Assembly: GCA_947095585.1 (NCBI GenBank)
Contig: OX352763.1
Span: 34,149,462 to 34,213,461, forward strand
Direction of reading: 5' to 3'
DNA from: Nephrocerus scutellatus
Taxonomy: Eukaryota; Arthropoda; Insecta; Diptera; Pipunculidae
DNA: 64,000 nucleotides
This document shows positions 11,465 to 24,652 of this stretch, in pieces. A program made the position numbers and the translations under genes. Within the stretch, counting starts at the first letter, position 1; every line of letters begins with the position of its first letter. The notes beneath the pieces were generated by a model that worked only from the letters and a program-made list of their open reading frames with translations, was not told the origin of the DNA and did not search any database.

Positions 11465-11970
11465 TTTGTGTTGTCAGGGACAAAACTCACCTGCTGTAAC
11501 TATGCTACCCGTCGGCAATCGAGGGGAAAGGTTTCGTCTAATAGCAAGATGGCGAAGAGAGAGAAGCTGTGCCCTATCAGTATTTATGACATTAAATTAA
11601 TGTATTTACTCATGATACGTAAGTTGAAGTGGGTCGAAAAGAAGATATAGAAATATTTTACGACTCGAGGCGGAAATCATGATAGGCTTCCTGACTAATT
11701 TCTCAGTTTGTTGTTGTTGTTAGTTGTATTTTAATTATCGAGGAATAAGGAATTACAACAACAATTGCACTATCTTATTCCTTTGGAATAAGAAAACCTG
11801 CTTTTGTGCTGGTTTTCAAATTGTAATTCCTTATTCCTCGGCAATAAAATACGCCTGTTGTCAAATTGGTTTCAGTTTGGCGTTCTATTTGCAAAGCAAA
11901 CGCTGTCACTTTGACAGCTTACCCTATTGTTGTGTTTTGGTATGGTTTGAGCAAATAGAAAGAGACATAA
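11465..11970 (-). repeat. Dispersed repeat split by a nested MITE
   Basis: Outer parts at about 11485-11560 and 11870-11960 match the reverse complement of 40800-41090 (GCTACCCGTCGGCAATCGA, AAGGTTTCGT, GGCGTTCTATTTGCAAA). The middle, about 11720-11860, is a CAGCAGGTTTTC-family element, so a younger element seems to have inserted here. Terminal structure could not be fixed. Confidence 0.55.
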
Positions 11971-12179
11971 CTATGTTTGCTAAAGAAGTCCATTGCTTTT
12001 GTTACCTGTTCCGTGGCCTGCTATACCACTCAGATGATAGATCCATGATTTTGCATAGGAGCACAAGCTCGTCTTTCATTTCCATTCTTTTTTCTTTGAT
12101 TTCCCAACGTCCGGGGAAATTAAAGCAATTCCACAAGGGCCAACTTGTAAATGTTTATTAATAAGTAGTCGAAATACCC

Positions 12180-12435
12180 AACGTTGCCAAGCCGCCCCAA
12201 CACACTACCACCACCCAATTGACCAAGACCCACCTTCAGATACCATAATCCCTCTCGTCCAATTATATCACCACTATCAAATGCACGGTTCTCGGATCAA
12301 TCTCATACAAACTATACCTAGCCAGCTACCAAGTCAATCCCCTCAACACCATCGAAACACTAACTACCTACAAACATCCACCACAGCCGACCCCACAAAG
12401 ACACAAAGTTTCAGCTATATCGGATGAACGGACTT
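12180..12435. other. C-rich, G-poor strand-asymmetric block
   Basis: About 250 bases on the plus strand are rich in CA, CC and CT words and nearly lack G, unlike the AT-rich flanks. No ORF, motif or structure was identified. It may be part of a retrotransposon UTR. Confidence 0.4.
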
Positions 12436-12778
12436 CGAGGTAATTGACAGACATACAAAGTTTAATTTTGATAAATTAAGTTATATTAGAACATTTGATT
12501 ACATTTTTTCCGATGTATTCAATTAAATAAAATTACAGTGCTTTATAAGGCTTTATATATCTACTAGCATTCAAAAGTTATAATCATATCCAATCCACTT
12601 TGAGAATTACCAGCAAATGTGAGGCAGTAATATTCCGAAGAGAAAACCCTCTTTTGTCACAAGCATTACAACTAATAAAGTTTACTTTTGGTCAGTATCA
12701 TTATGTGAAATTTGAAATACGTGGATGGTAATTATTTCATGTGCATTGCACCTGATTTAAATTTATATAAACTATAAG

Positions 12779-13696
12779 TTAAATTGATGACAACTCAGAC
12801 AAAGATGAAGTTACGCTTATATCCAAGCTACTACTAGAACTGGTGGAGGAATTCACAGAAATGTGGCTGCTAATGCTCCTTTTTCGTTTTCGTTTTTTCT
12901 TCGTACTCATAGGCTTCTCTATCGTTAAGTCAATTGTTATGACATCCTCTTCCTTGGGTTTGTTTTGTGGCTTCGATTTACTTTTTACAATTGGTTGCTC
13001 TAAATGTCCTTTGGATATATATCCCTGTTTCGCCATTTCCAACATTGTCGAATAGAAGTAGTTCATCTGAGCGTAAGCGTTAAATCCATAAGCAGCAGCA
13101 AAGTTGGATGCATCGTACTGGTCGTTATATTTGACTAAATCTTCTGGCTGGTGTACTTCTTCCAAGTCTATGTGATCACTTTGTTTGGACTTTATTTTGG
13201 ATCGGTGGTTATTTTTACAACTGCTATCAATACTACTACTACTACTACTACTTATTCTAATTATTCTTCTTCTTCTGGTTTCTTTAGTCTTTTGATTGGA
13301 CGATCGCTTAGTTTTACTTCTTTGACTGCTGTGTACTTCTTGGTTGCTATCAGAGGAGCTTGAGTAACTTCGACGATGTCTCCCACTTAATTTACGTCGT
13401 GTTCTTCGTTCGTTTAGCTCCCGCAGTTTTTTTGTAGAATTTCGCTGCTCGCGCTCATGCTGCCTTTTATTATATTGCAACACGGAATTTACTGTGCGAT
13501 CTAGAAATCTTTTGTTCGGCCTGCCCAGCGGATTCACTTGTGTTAACAATGAGCCCTGTTTCTCTTTTTTCTGTGCATCGTTTATTTCACGGATAATCTC
13601 TTTGATGGCCAAGCTGAAAATTCCAATTAATATTTTACCAAAAGGAAAAGTGTTATATATTTTGGCTACTTACTCCCGTAAGGCAGCATCATCCAT
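12779..13696 (-). CDS. RS/Ser-rich nuclear-type protein resembling POLR1D isoform 2
   Basis: Two exons, complement(13674..13696) and complement(12779..13613), join through a GTAAGT...TTTTCAG intron to encode 285 residues. Exon 1 contributes only the first seven residues (MDDAALR) plus a split codon, and the open frame of exon 2 continues straight from it. The N-terminal 60 residues contain LAIKEIIREI and, at about 40-45, PNKRFL followed by a short helix. This arrangement recalls human 'protein POLR1D isoform 2', which is unrelated to the Pol I/III subunit encoded by isoform 1. The rest is Arg/Ser-rich (about 70-150), then has a less repetitive stretch with YNDQYDASNFAAAYGF, a KKKRKRKR-type basic cluster and a poly-Ser tail. 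It is probably nuclear; its function is unknown to me. The homology call rests on short motifs only. Confidence 0.6.
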
Positions 13697-13879
13697 TTTT
13701 ACGACAATTTATAAAACAAAATTAGCACTTGTGTTAAACGTCAATGGCCATGTCCAGTATACAATACAAATCCTCCTCTAGACAGTGAAAATGTTCGCGC
13801 AGCATGTTGATAAATATAATATTCAAAAGATAATTATTTTTTCTCGAACAACTTGTCTGCAACAACACATAATAATTGG

Positions 13880-14030
13880 CAAATTATTGTGAGTTTATTG
13901 GTTTTATTACAAATTCTGCTAACTCTAATCCAATGATTTGTCAACCTTCCTTTGCTCACGTTTTTTTGTTTAATTAATTTGATTTTGTAACGTATGTGGT
14001 TGAAGATATAAATATTATAACAACAAACAA
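13880..14030 (-). repeat. Inverted partner of the 11300-11455 repeat
   Basis: Reverse complement of 11300-11455 over its length with scattered mismatches, lying just upstream of the POLR1D-like gene. Confidence 0.7.
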
Positions 14031-14339
14031 ATATTAAAAAATCCTTTTCTAAAAATTTCCACTTATAATTTCCCTAATTTGTCCGCTTTAAGCGTAGACA
14101 GTCCGCTACAATTATAGTGAATTGTTGCGGACAGATAAAAAAAATTTAAAACTTAATTTCTTCAAGATGAATGAAAATTTGTGTAATAACCTGATATGTC
14201 TCTAATTTAAACAAAAAAAATTATTTATTTGGTTTTGGTAGAAATTATCGCCAAAAACTTTATCGTTGTCGCGGATTATAATTCATGATAATCAATTTGA
14301 TCAGCCAATATGTTCGATTGAAATCAAAAACAATTTTTT

Positions 14340-14550
14340 TTTCACTTATGTCGTTTTTTTTTCAAATAACCAATCCACGGTAGAACGGTTTTCCCCTCTA
14401 ACAGATCTTAATATTTTGGGCGATTTACCCCTCTTTTTTTTAACTACAACAACAACACATGCAACAAACAATGTAAACAAAAGATTCTTAGCTTTCGTGT
14501 TCGTTTTTTTCAAAAATAAATCTGAGCTCGAGCGCATTTTTTTGGTTAAC
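14340..14550 (+). repeat. ACATGCAACAAA-family repeat, copy 2
   Basis: Same block order as 5880-6085, including CAACAACACATGCAACAA and CTGAGCTCGAGCGC. The 147-residue ORF crossing it is a by-product. Confidence 0.7.
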
Positions 14551-14559
14551 GCTAACCAT

Positions 14560-15110
14560 TTTCTGGTCTATCCAATGTGTTGTTGTATTTTTTCTTTTTT
14601 TGTTGAAAGCAATATAGTAATAGCAACAGTTACTACTTTTGTTATCAATTTAAATTTAGAACAAAATGAACTTTTGTTTTCCGGTTTTTCTCACGGAAAT
14701 TTACCTTAGTACGACCATTTCTCTTTTGAGTTGAGTTACGTTGCACAATTTTTAAAAGCAAATTTTATAATCTATAAAATCATGGATAAAAATTGCATTG
14801 ATTGGGTTATTAATAAAAAATAAATAATAACAATTTTATTTCGTAGTAATATCCAAAATGTCTTGTTTCGAGGTGTCGCCAATTCCAAAGATTAACCAGA
14901 AAATCCCACGACTTGAAAACACTTGTTTTCAATTTATGCTCAATTATTTTTTTTTTTTTGCGCTTTACATAAATTGTAAGAGACTGAAAAAACATCTAGG
15001 AGTTATTTATTTCTTATTATCCAAACTTCAAAATTTGGAACAGTAATTTGGTAGATTAAAAGTTTTTTTTACCACAGTTAAAGTATTTCACTTTTTTACT
15101 AATTAGAGCC
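14560..15110. other. AT-rich spacer, nothing recognised
   Basis: Long T/A runs. Small ORFs have no conserved features. Confidence 0.4.
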
Positions 15111-15129
15111 TAAGAAATATTCAACACAA

Positions 15130-15500
15130 CGAAATATTCTGGGCTGCCAAATGTGTAAATAAGGGATCTTAGAATGCGGTAAAGGAGGGCATATAGCTAA
15201 GGCCTGTACTAATGAGCCCCAATGCATACTCTGTCATCAGAAGGATAACACCGGTAATTCAAGACATGTAGCTTCAAGTGCACTGCATATCAGAAGGCAG
15301 TACAGCTAGCGCGGAAGAAATGATTATTATCCAACTGAATCTTAATCATTGTGAAGCTACACAGGATCTTTTGCATCAAACCGTGCGCGAACTGGAGGTA
15401 GATGAAAGCATATGCGCAACCGATGCTACTGGCAGCGCTGCAATATGGGTTTGTGGTAACCGTTGTTTTCAAGAAAGAGAAATGAATCAGGTTTCATTAG
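15130..15500 (+). pseudogene. Non-LTR retrotransposon fragment: gag zinc knuckles joined to start of endonuclease
   Basis: One frame encodes CGKGGHIAKAC, a CCHC knuckle whose first Cys is lost, then CILCHQK, a second knuckle start. It ends at a stop near 15307. The next ORF, from about 15321, starts MIIIQLNLNHCEATQDLL, the typical opening of an R1/LOA-type apurinic endonuclease, and continues to AAIWVCGNRCFQE. That matches a later part of the domain, so an internal segment is missing. The order ORF1 end then ORF2 start is what a non-LTR element shows. Confidence 0.7.
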
Positions 15501-15779
15501 ACATTTCATTTAACATCTGACGTCTGACGTTTTTGCTTGAACTTGCTCTGACATTTTTCATGAACACTACTCTACACTGACATTTTTCTGGTTGAAAACA
15601 ACTTTTATCATCGTACATCACCGAAAAACTAGTAATTCATTAACGAAGATAGATAACTACTGTTGGTTGTATAAGTAAAAAATGTGTTTCTTGTTTAAAT
15701 CTGTAGATCGAGCAGGTAGGCATTTAGCAAGATTGAATATTTCCATAACAAGACCTAGAATTCCTTTAGACTGATAATT

Positions 15780-15900
15780 AATGATAACTGGGATTACAAC
15801 AACAATTGCACTATCTTGTTCCTTCTTTGAAATAAGAAAACCTGCTTTTTTGCTGGTTTTCAAATTCAATTTCTTTTTTCTCGGCAAAGAAAATACGACT
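15780..15900. repeat. CAGCAGGTTTTC-family MITE copy
   Basis: Closely matches 11740-11860: ATTACAACAACAATTGCAC, TATCTTRTTCC, AAGAAAACCTGCTTTT and CTCGGCAAAGAAAATACG. Confidence 0.65.
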
Positions 15901-16011
15901 ATTATATTTTTGAAATAATAAAATAAACTATTATATTATTATTATATATTATCAAGTTCGCCTTTCTATCGTCATACTAAATCTTTAACGATGGAAACAC
16001 GGTCATAAGGG

Positions 16012-16283
16012 TTGATTATGGCCGTCCCCCTTTTTGATGTCGGAGAAATCGGAGAAATCCGATGTATCCGATAAATCCGATAATTTTTTCTCTGATCAAA
16101 TCTGTCAGATCTAAAAAATTTGTTTAAAGAAACAAACAACTACAGCTGTGAAAAAATGTTCTGTATATTATTTCGGATAAAAAGAACACATTAGAGAAAA
16201 CAGATTTCTCGGAGAGGGGAAAAAACATAGATATGAACTCTGACAGTTAAATTATCTCTCCGAGATCAAAAAAGAACACAGCC
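16012..16283 (-). mobile_element. MITE with GGCYGTGTTCTTTTTTGA-type ends, truncated copy
   Basis: Ends read GGCCGTCCCCCTTTTTGA and TCAAAAAAGAACACAGCC. The interior (TAATTTAACTGTCAGA, TCTCCGAGAAA, ACAGCTGTAGTTGTTTG in reverse complement) matches the fuller copy at 51003-51386. A third fragment lies at about 16655-16795. No ORF. Confidence 0.7.
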
Positions 16284-16304
16284 TATAATAGCCTTTATCG
16301 TGCA

Positions 16305-16600
16305 TGGGCTAGTGTCAACTGTCAACGAAATGTTTTCCCATGTTTACCAAATTACAATAAATAGTTATTATGAAAATTTTCCTGTATTAGCGTTTGTCTC
16401 TGTTTTTCGTATTCAAAAGACAAATGTCAAATTTACACATAAAAAGAGCGACCTGAAACGCGCGCTAAAGTGAATGAAAACTTAACTCTTTTATAACCAC
16501 ACAATAAACTTTCTGTGTATTCGAAAATTCGTCTATACGTGCTCATGCTGGCAAATGTCCATTTTAATTAATGCTTTAGTTCTTTGAAAATTTTACTCCT
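16305..16600 (+). repeat. Repeat homologous to 57565-58215; carries the empty insertion site
   Basis: Aligns block by block with the repeat in the 3.35-kb duplication: CTAGTGTCAA, TTTACCAAATTACAATAAAT, CTCTGTTTTTCG, AAAGACAAATGTCAAAT, AAAACTTAAC, ACACAATAAACTTTCTGTG and GTGCTCATG. It lacks the 281-bp element that interrupts the other copy, going directly from GTCAACG to AAATG. Confidence 0.7.
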
Positions 16601-16654
16601 ACCTTAACAACTAAGTCACTCTTTTATCAGAGAGGAAAAGTCAAAAGCCACATT

Positions 16655-16795
16655 AGGTATTTTTTTTTATGTCGGAGTATTCGGAGAGATAATTTAACTG
16701 GTAAAATTCAGTTCCGATTTTTTTTTCATTCTCCGAGAAATATTTATTTCTGAGTCGTTATTTTTTTACACTCCGAAAATTCTCGGACCACATAT
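16655..16795 (+). repeat. Fragment of the GGCYGTGTTC MITE family
   Basis: Holds TCGGAGAGATAATTTAACTG, CATTCTCCGAGAAA and ACTCCGAAAATTCTCGGA, in the order seen at 51020-51135. Confidence 0.6.
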
Positions 16796-16962
16796 TTGCC
16801 ATCGGTAAGAATGCTGCGAAATGTTTAGGTTTCCTAAAAAGGTGCAAGATGTACTTCACTCCTTCAGATCTGGCTAATAATTACAAGGAATATATATGTT
16901 TCCGCATTTATATGATCTGTAGTCATTTAAGACACGCGTGTCACCTCATCTTTTCTTTAATA

Positions 16963-17135
16963 ATAATATTCGGCGCGGCAGAGCATTGCAGTCCAAGGCC
17001 TGGCTCTTCGCAACCATTTGTGTTGAGCATGTATATTTTTGCACACAAATAGAGGGGACCTACAATTTAATGCCGGATCCAAACGGCGAATTGAGAAGCT
17101 TCCGTGACAAGTTATTACTCTCGAGACCCGCCTTT
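16963..17135 (-). mobile_element. tRNA-derived SINE, 5'-truncated copy
   Basis: Reads on the minus strand from CGGGTCTCGAGAG through GCCGTTTGGATCCGGC, CTACAATT-type sequence and CACAAATGGTTGCGAAG to a 3' end of GCGCCGAATATTATTA. The tRNA-like head with A and B boxes is missing. Confidence 0.75.
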
Positions 17136-17389
17136 TAGTTTTCTCCGACGATTCAAAAGGTATTATGCACAAATCGACAAATCAAAAGGCGAGAAAACTG
17201 AGCAAAAAAAGTGGCTGAGTTTTCTCTTTAGTGAAAATATAATAGATAGTTTAATAATTTTTTAATATATTTTTAAATGATAAAATAAATCATGGGCTGG
17301 TTTAAAGAAGGCGATTACGGGATGATTCAATTCCTTTTGATGTTCTTAAAAGATCCTTTCAGATTGTTGAAAACCTCAGGCTTACAATT

Positions 17390-18045
17390 GGTCATATACC
17401 AAGCTGAATGGACTGTCTTTTGATTTCCAAGAGCCACAGTAGCCATTTGACCGGTTTTCGTGAAGAAACACGCCCATTTGCTTCCCAAAGCTCCGAGCTC
17501 GCACAACTTATGTTAGATTTTCTTTGAATTGGAAGACCCAAACAGTCAATTGCCCTTTTTCTTTCCGGCTCATACGCAAATATCCATGACTCGTTACCTG
17601 TCACGATCTTGTATACGTTTTTGGAAGTACCTTCAACGAATTTTTCAAGCATTTGGCGGCACCAATCGACACGAACCTTTTTTTGTGCGTCTATCAAAAA
17701 ATATGGAATCCAACGTGCACATAGCTTCCGCACCTTTAAATGTTCATTTAATATCGTATATACGCTGGTGTTACTAATGCCTAGGAATGCCTCGATTTCC
17801 CGATAAGTCGCAAGTCCTCTTCAGCCAGTTTTTCACAGCATCCATGTTTTCTGACACAACAGCTGTTTTTGGACGACCTTTACGAGACTCGTCTTTGAGT
17901 GAACGTCGTTCGCGTTTAAATTCATTGTAGCAATTATAAACGCTAGCCAAGGATGGTGCTTCGTCGCCAAAAGTCGAATGAAGTGATTCGAAGCACTGTT
18001 GTTCAGTTAGCCCCTTTAGAAAATCGTAAAAAATCATCACACGAA
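17390..18045 (-). pseudogene. Dead mariner transposase
   Basis: Minus-strand fragments in two frames give an N-terminal part (MMIFYDFLKGLTEQQCFESL ... FKRERRSLKDE, RKGRPKTAVV) and a later part (KLCARWIP, VDWCRQMLEKF, VYKIVTGNESWIFAYEPE). This is the normal order of a mariner transposase with its paired HTH and the start of the DD34D core. In the active family the first catalytic residue lies in an (I/V)TGDE(S/T)W motif. Here the Asp is Asn, and a frameshift lies near 17775. The C-terminal half, including the second and third catalytic Asp, is absent. Confidence 0.8.
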
Positions 18046-18249
18046 AATTTTCACGCGATAATTCCGTTTTCTTACTGAATTCAATTTTTCAAGTTAATAA
18101 AAAACAATGTTGCGATGCGAACTGTCATATAACTTTTGAGAAACATAACCACCAAAAATGTTGAACTTTTTCACTGACATAAAGATTTGCATCGGATAAT
18201 ACTGGTAATTTTCTAAAAATATTTACGGCACACTATGTAGAACACAAAA

Positions 18250-19736
18250 ACATTTGATCTGGTTTTGTAGTTGTGTTGATAAACATAAACTTTTGTTTAT
18301 AATTTTAAGACACAGTTTAAACCGCACATTCGAAAATAACCACGCAATATTCATATTACAACGTTTAATTCACGAATGACGCCAACCAAAATAGTGTATT
18401 TAGATTTTTTATAAGAATAAAAAATTTACATTTCTACTTATTAGTAAATTTGATAGAAAAGTGTGGGTAAATCTTAAAAAGAAATGCTTCTTCTGAAATT
18501 TGATCTATATCAAACAAAACAAAAAAACAAACATTATTCTGCCGCCAATTTTTTTTTGATTCAGATAAAACTATTTAGGTGAATAGAATATCATATTAGT
18601 AACAACCATAAGATCAAAGGTCTCTGAACAAACCCACACTAGTTAATACACTACACATATTCACCATTTCATTACATACTCTATTGTAAACTGTGGTAAA
18701 GTTTTATAGCACAACTTCTACAGAACTCAGCAATTTTGCCGTTATTGTGTTCCGTTGTTCCGGTAAATGTGCGAGTTTATTCCAAATCCAAATTGTGGTT
18801 AAAGAAACCGATGACCACGAAGTCTTTATCATTAGTTGCACACACTAGTTGTCTCTCTTGCACATTCAATTGTGCTACAACTATAAGAGAAGAACAGCAA
18901 ATAAATTTTTTTGTTCTCGCCGCAAAACGTCAAAAATCAGAACCCGTTGCTGGCTTAAAATTACGATATGCATACCGCACACACATGCAAAAGTTCTTCA
19001 CCACCGCTGCTGCCTTTGCCTTTCGCGTTTCAACAGTGTGCGATGTGATGTGAATTTTCGTGTATATCGCCGAAGAAACTGAAAAGATTTCAAGCGTGGT
19101 TCTCTGCTTTTGGGCAAATTTTTCACCAAAAATTGCAAGAAAAATAGTTTTAAAGATTTTAGTTTTTTCTTGAATGTAAAAAAGTAATCGTATTGCAAAA
19201 TACTGCTGCAAAATCTTATACTATAAGTGCAGGAGGTTCCTCTGTGAAAAAGGAAAATTCCTTCCCCGCAACTTAAGGCGTCGGACATCGCCTAACACTC
19301 CCACCCACTTCTGGTTCTTACAACCATTTTTATTCTGGGAGTGCATCTGCCGCAATCCCTATAGCGTTGTGGAATCAAATTCAATTACACAGACTTTGTG
19401 TGTTTCCGCTCTTGTGATAAATGAAATAATTGTGCTGAAAAGAACTTTTATCTAAAATAAGGGAATTTGAAAATTACCCTTCTCGTGAATACGAACAGCG
19501 AAGCACCTCAAACGACACGGGCCGAACACAAGAACGAAGACACGACGCGAAAGAAGTAGAAAAAAATTTGCGATAAAAATGTCACAAGTGTAGTACACGG
19601 AATATTTTTTTTTCACAAAAAGTTTCAATCGGAGGAAATCTTGATTTTCCCTGTTTCCAGCTGATCAGGACAGGCAATCAGTTGGACGCGACTGACCAAC
19701 GCCAGTGCGCCGCGCCACACTACATTTAGAATTCCA
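18250..19736. other. 5' flank and probable non-coding first exon of Trf4-1
   Basis: No transposon motif or convincing ORF. The last 250 bases are GC-richer and end in CCA|GTGAGT at 19736/19737, a good donor for a 5'UTR exon. The transcription start cannot be placed by eye. Confidence 0.35.
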
Positions 19737-19847
19737 GTGAGTCCCGACTACTGAAAATAATTTTTTTTAACAGAAGTCGCCTATTTATTATATCCAAAAG
19801 AAACGACATTATTTTTTCTATTTTTAATTAAATTTTGTTTAAATTAG
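19737..19847 (+). other. Candidate 5'UTR intron of Trf4-1
   Basis: The donor GTGAGT at 19737 and an acceptor TAG at 19845-19847, preceded by a long T-rich tract, would define a 111-bp intron 161 bp before the start codon. Inferred from splice consensus only. Confidence 0.35.
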
Positions 19848-19969
19848 GTGGAACCAAATTTTGCTTAACACTGATAGCATAAGATAGTTGTTGAACTTTG
19901 CTAGATTGTAGCAGAGGATTGGGTTTACTGGAAGAGTATACTGGCGCAGCACACATACCAGTGAGATAA

Positions 19970-21874
<1,905 letters not shown>

Positions 21875-22334
21875 TGAACCAAGAGTAGGAGAAATGTCGC
21901 CACCACTACCACCACCACCAACACAACCACTACCACCAGCAGCAGCAGCATCAGCAGTAGGTATTATCAATCACAGCAGAGATTCCTCCAGAATTATCAC
22001 CTCCAGCAGCAGCAGCAGCAGACATCAGTTTATCACCAACAACAAAGACATTTATATCTGCAACAGCTTTCTTCGCCGGTAATATTAGCCATTAACTCCA
22101 ATTCCAACATAAGCTCCAGCAACAACAGTTTCAATACTCATTCCAATTTCATTACCGTCACTGCAGCATCGCCAACAACAACAGCAACAGTGGCAGTCTT
22201 TCCACAGCAGCACCAGCAGCAGCAACAACAAATGTCATCCTCGTCGACGTTTTCCTTGTCATCGGTATCAATTGCCGCATCATTATCCTCAACTTCCTCC
22301 TCGTCGGCGTCCTCATCATCGTCATCATCAGCAG
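21875..22334 (+). other. In-frame open extension after the Trf4-1 double stop, ending at a GC donor
   Basis: The Trf4-1 frame meets TGA TGA at 21872-21877 and then has no stop until 22381. The sense translation is Thr/Ser/Gln-rich but also contains ordinary segments (RYYQSQQRFLQNYHLQ, RHLYLQQLSSPVILAINSN, NFITVTAASP), like the C-terminal tails of fly regulatory proteins. At 22333-22340 the sequence AG|GCAAGT is the consensus of GC-AG introns. Explanations: stop-codon readthrough, a splice form that skips the stops, a recently shortened protein, or simple 3'UTR low complexity. Confidence 0.45.
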
Positions 22335-22819
22335 GCAAGTTAAAAACTTATACAGAATTACAAATTGTGTTTCTTGTTTAAATTTGGGGTACAACTTGTA
22401 TAGGGACAAATAAAGAAATGGGCAGGCAATTGGTATAATTTGCCCGATTATAAAAATTCTATAAACCCCTTGTTCAGAAAGTTAATTTTGATGCAGTGTT
22501 ATGGCAACCAAAAAGGCAAACAAATTCCATAATGCAAACAACAGTAGAGTTGCGATAGTGCAAACCCTATAAAGTAACTTTTGTTCACATTTTTCAGAAT
22601 ATGTTTGCTGAAACATAAAAAAAAACATTAACAAATAGCCTTAGATTTGAAGTAAATCGCTCCACTTTGTGTGTCAGACCCAGCAGCCCTAATGTACGCA
22701 TTTTCCTATTAATGTTATTCAGTTAAATTTGCGAGTCCACTCTGTTTGCAATATTTCCATCAATCTACTGTAAAAGAATTTACTGTGAAATCTGTAAGTT
22801 TTTTGTTGGTTTAAGCGGT

Positions 22820-23700
22820 TTACCACTCGAGGGGCACAGGGCGTCAACAAAGCTTACGCGCTTCGCATCTGAGCGGCCTCCAACTCATTCCCAAAGAACT
22901 TCCTTTCTCGACTGTCCTGCGCCACGTTTGCGTAGGGCGTCCCGCTGTTCTGCCTGCCTTGGTGAGTGTATTCCACTGCATTGATAATTTCGCAATGGAA
23001 TTATAGTCGTGTCGTAGTGTCTGTCCAATTCACTGCCCCTTTCACCTTCGCACAACAATGTCTATGGATTCTTTCATTAGCGTTCGAGATCATATCATCA
23101 TCGTCTATATCGTTAAGGACTTTAAAGAAATGTTTCTCCATCTAGTGAGCTTATCTTCATCCGACATCAGAAGGTTACCATCCTAACTCTTCACTGGATG
23201 TTGTATGGAGTTCCGACCACCAGTGAGCTCCTTGGTGATGTTGTAGACAATCCTACTGTCATCCCTGCTTGCTGCTTCTTCAGCTGCAGCTTCAGAGTCG
23301 TTGTACTGTCCTGTCCTGTTTTATTGCCTGCGCAAACAGCTGCAGCGGTGACGGCAGTGATTTTCGACAAACGCTGCTCATTTTAATAAATGAATATGCG
23401 ATGAAGGCAAGTACGTTGGTATTCCATGCAGTGAACTTCTTGCAGATGCGGTTGTGCCAGCTTCGGCAATTCAGCCGCCGCCGAATACGCTGTGGTTTGC
23501 GCGGGCACTTACACTACTCTGCCCTTATTTCTTTTTCACGCGATATTGGGCTCATCGATCCCTCTTCAGGCGTTTGCCTGCATTTTACCGACGTAGGTGC
23601 GAGCCCTACGTAGGTAGGTCAACTACGCTGTACTTGCGAGGTCCTCAATTAGCGCGAGAGTGCGCCATTTTGGTACCACAAATCTTGAGGGACCTAGCAT
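22820..23700 (-). pseudogene. Probable LINE debris, family not fixed
   Basis: GC content is raised compared with the flanks. The minus strand has scattered protein-like segments such as DDDDMISNANERIHR and LVVGTPYNIQ, of the kind seen between endonuclease and reverse transcriptase in non-LTR elements. Frames are broken repeatedly. Assignment is weak. Confidence 0.3.
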
Positions 23701-24560
23701 TGATATTTAGGAGGCTGTAATCTCAGGTCGGCAAAAATTGGTTTACCAAAAATGCGGTGTCTTGACCCTGCTAGGGCCAGGCAACTGTAGATGATTTTCA
23801 TCTTTGCAACTTATGCAGAAGTTTTTGTGCGGTATATCCAACTTGGCAGCATTGCTGCCCACTGGCCAGTATCCCATGCTGATAGCCACAACTCTGGCAA
23901 TATCCTTCCGGGATCTAGGTAACAGCTCGGTGGTTTTCCTTTTGCTGTAGGATGGTCCCATCAATCTCGATATGGCGCAGTTCGACAGACTGATACACCT
24001 GACCTGCGATTAAGGGTTGAAAAAGAAGATAATTTGTTCATTGACTGAGCTCATTGGATTGTTAACCATCTTCATAGAGCCGGTGTCCACAGCGACACCC
24101 TGCTTAGCCAATTCCCTCTATATTACTGTGCTCCGGAACCCATACTGTGGTGATGATGTGCATGCTGATCGAAACCAATTCTTCTTGGCACTGTTGTACA
24201 AGTTTCGAGTTTATAGTGGTCGCATGAATCGCACCTATGGCAGATTGACTCTCAGCACATATGCCAACTCTTCCGTTTTGTGTGCATTACTGAGCCTTAG
24301 TGCACTGCAAACTTTCCTAATTGCTAGGATCGCTGGCTGAAAGATACTAGCTGAATCGGGTATGTATGTATGTATGACCTTGACAGATTTAGATCATTCG
24401 AGAAGATATCTGCACTGACTCCATCCCTTATCTCGGATTCGTCAGTAAATATTGTTGCGTCAAATTGTTATTCATTACTGCCCCATCCTTCCAGTTTCCC
24501 CTGGCGGGAAACTCAACGCTGAATGAAGAATTGAAGCTAAGATTGGGAAGTGCGTGCCCT
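23700..24560 (-). pseudogene. LINE 3' part: RNase H and C-terminal knuckle
   Basis: Reading the minus strand, 24540-24420 encodes a degenerate RNase H start (FTDESEIRDGVSADIFS, normally TDGSK). After further broken frames, 23964-23745 encodes GYWPVGSNAAKLDIPH and FCISCKDENHLQLPGPS. These match the C-terminal region of I/R1/jockey-group ORF2 proteins. Several stops and the TDES change mark it as dead. Confidence 0.6.
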
Positions 24561-24652
24561 AGGTACACAAATATTTTTCAGAGCATTCTAGTTGTCATCC
24601 ATCGACGCTCTCATGCATTGTGTTGCTGATTATTTCTGCTTCTAAGGCAGTC

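Noticed and set aside
12180..12435. Foreign (bacterial) insert suggested by composition
   Set aside because: No ORF or bacterial motif; only strand skew, and boundaries are gradual.
13151..13363. Plus-strand ORF opposite the POLR1D-like gene
   Set aside because: It is the complement of the RS/Ser repeats.
22138..22338. Acidic antisense ORF (DDDDEDADEEEVEDND...)
   Set aside because: It is the complement of the poly-Ser TCN repeats of the sense strand.
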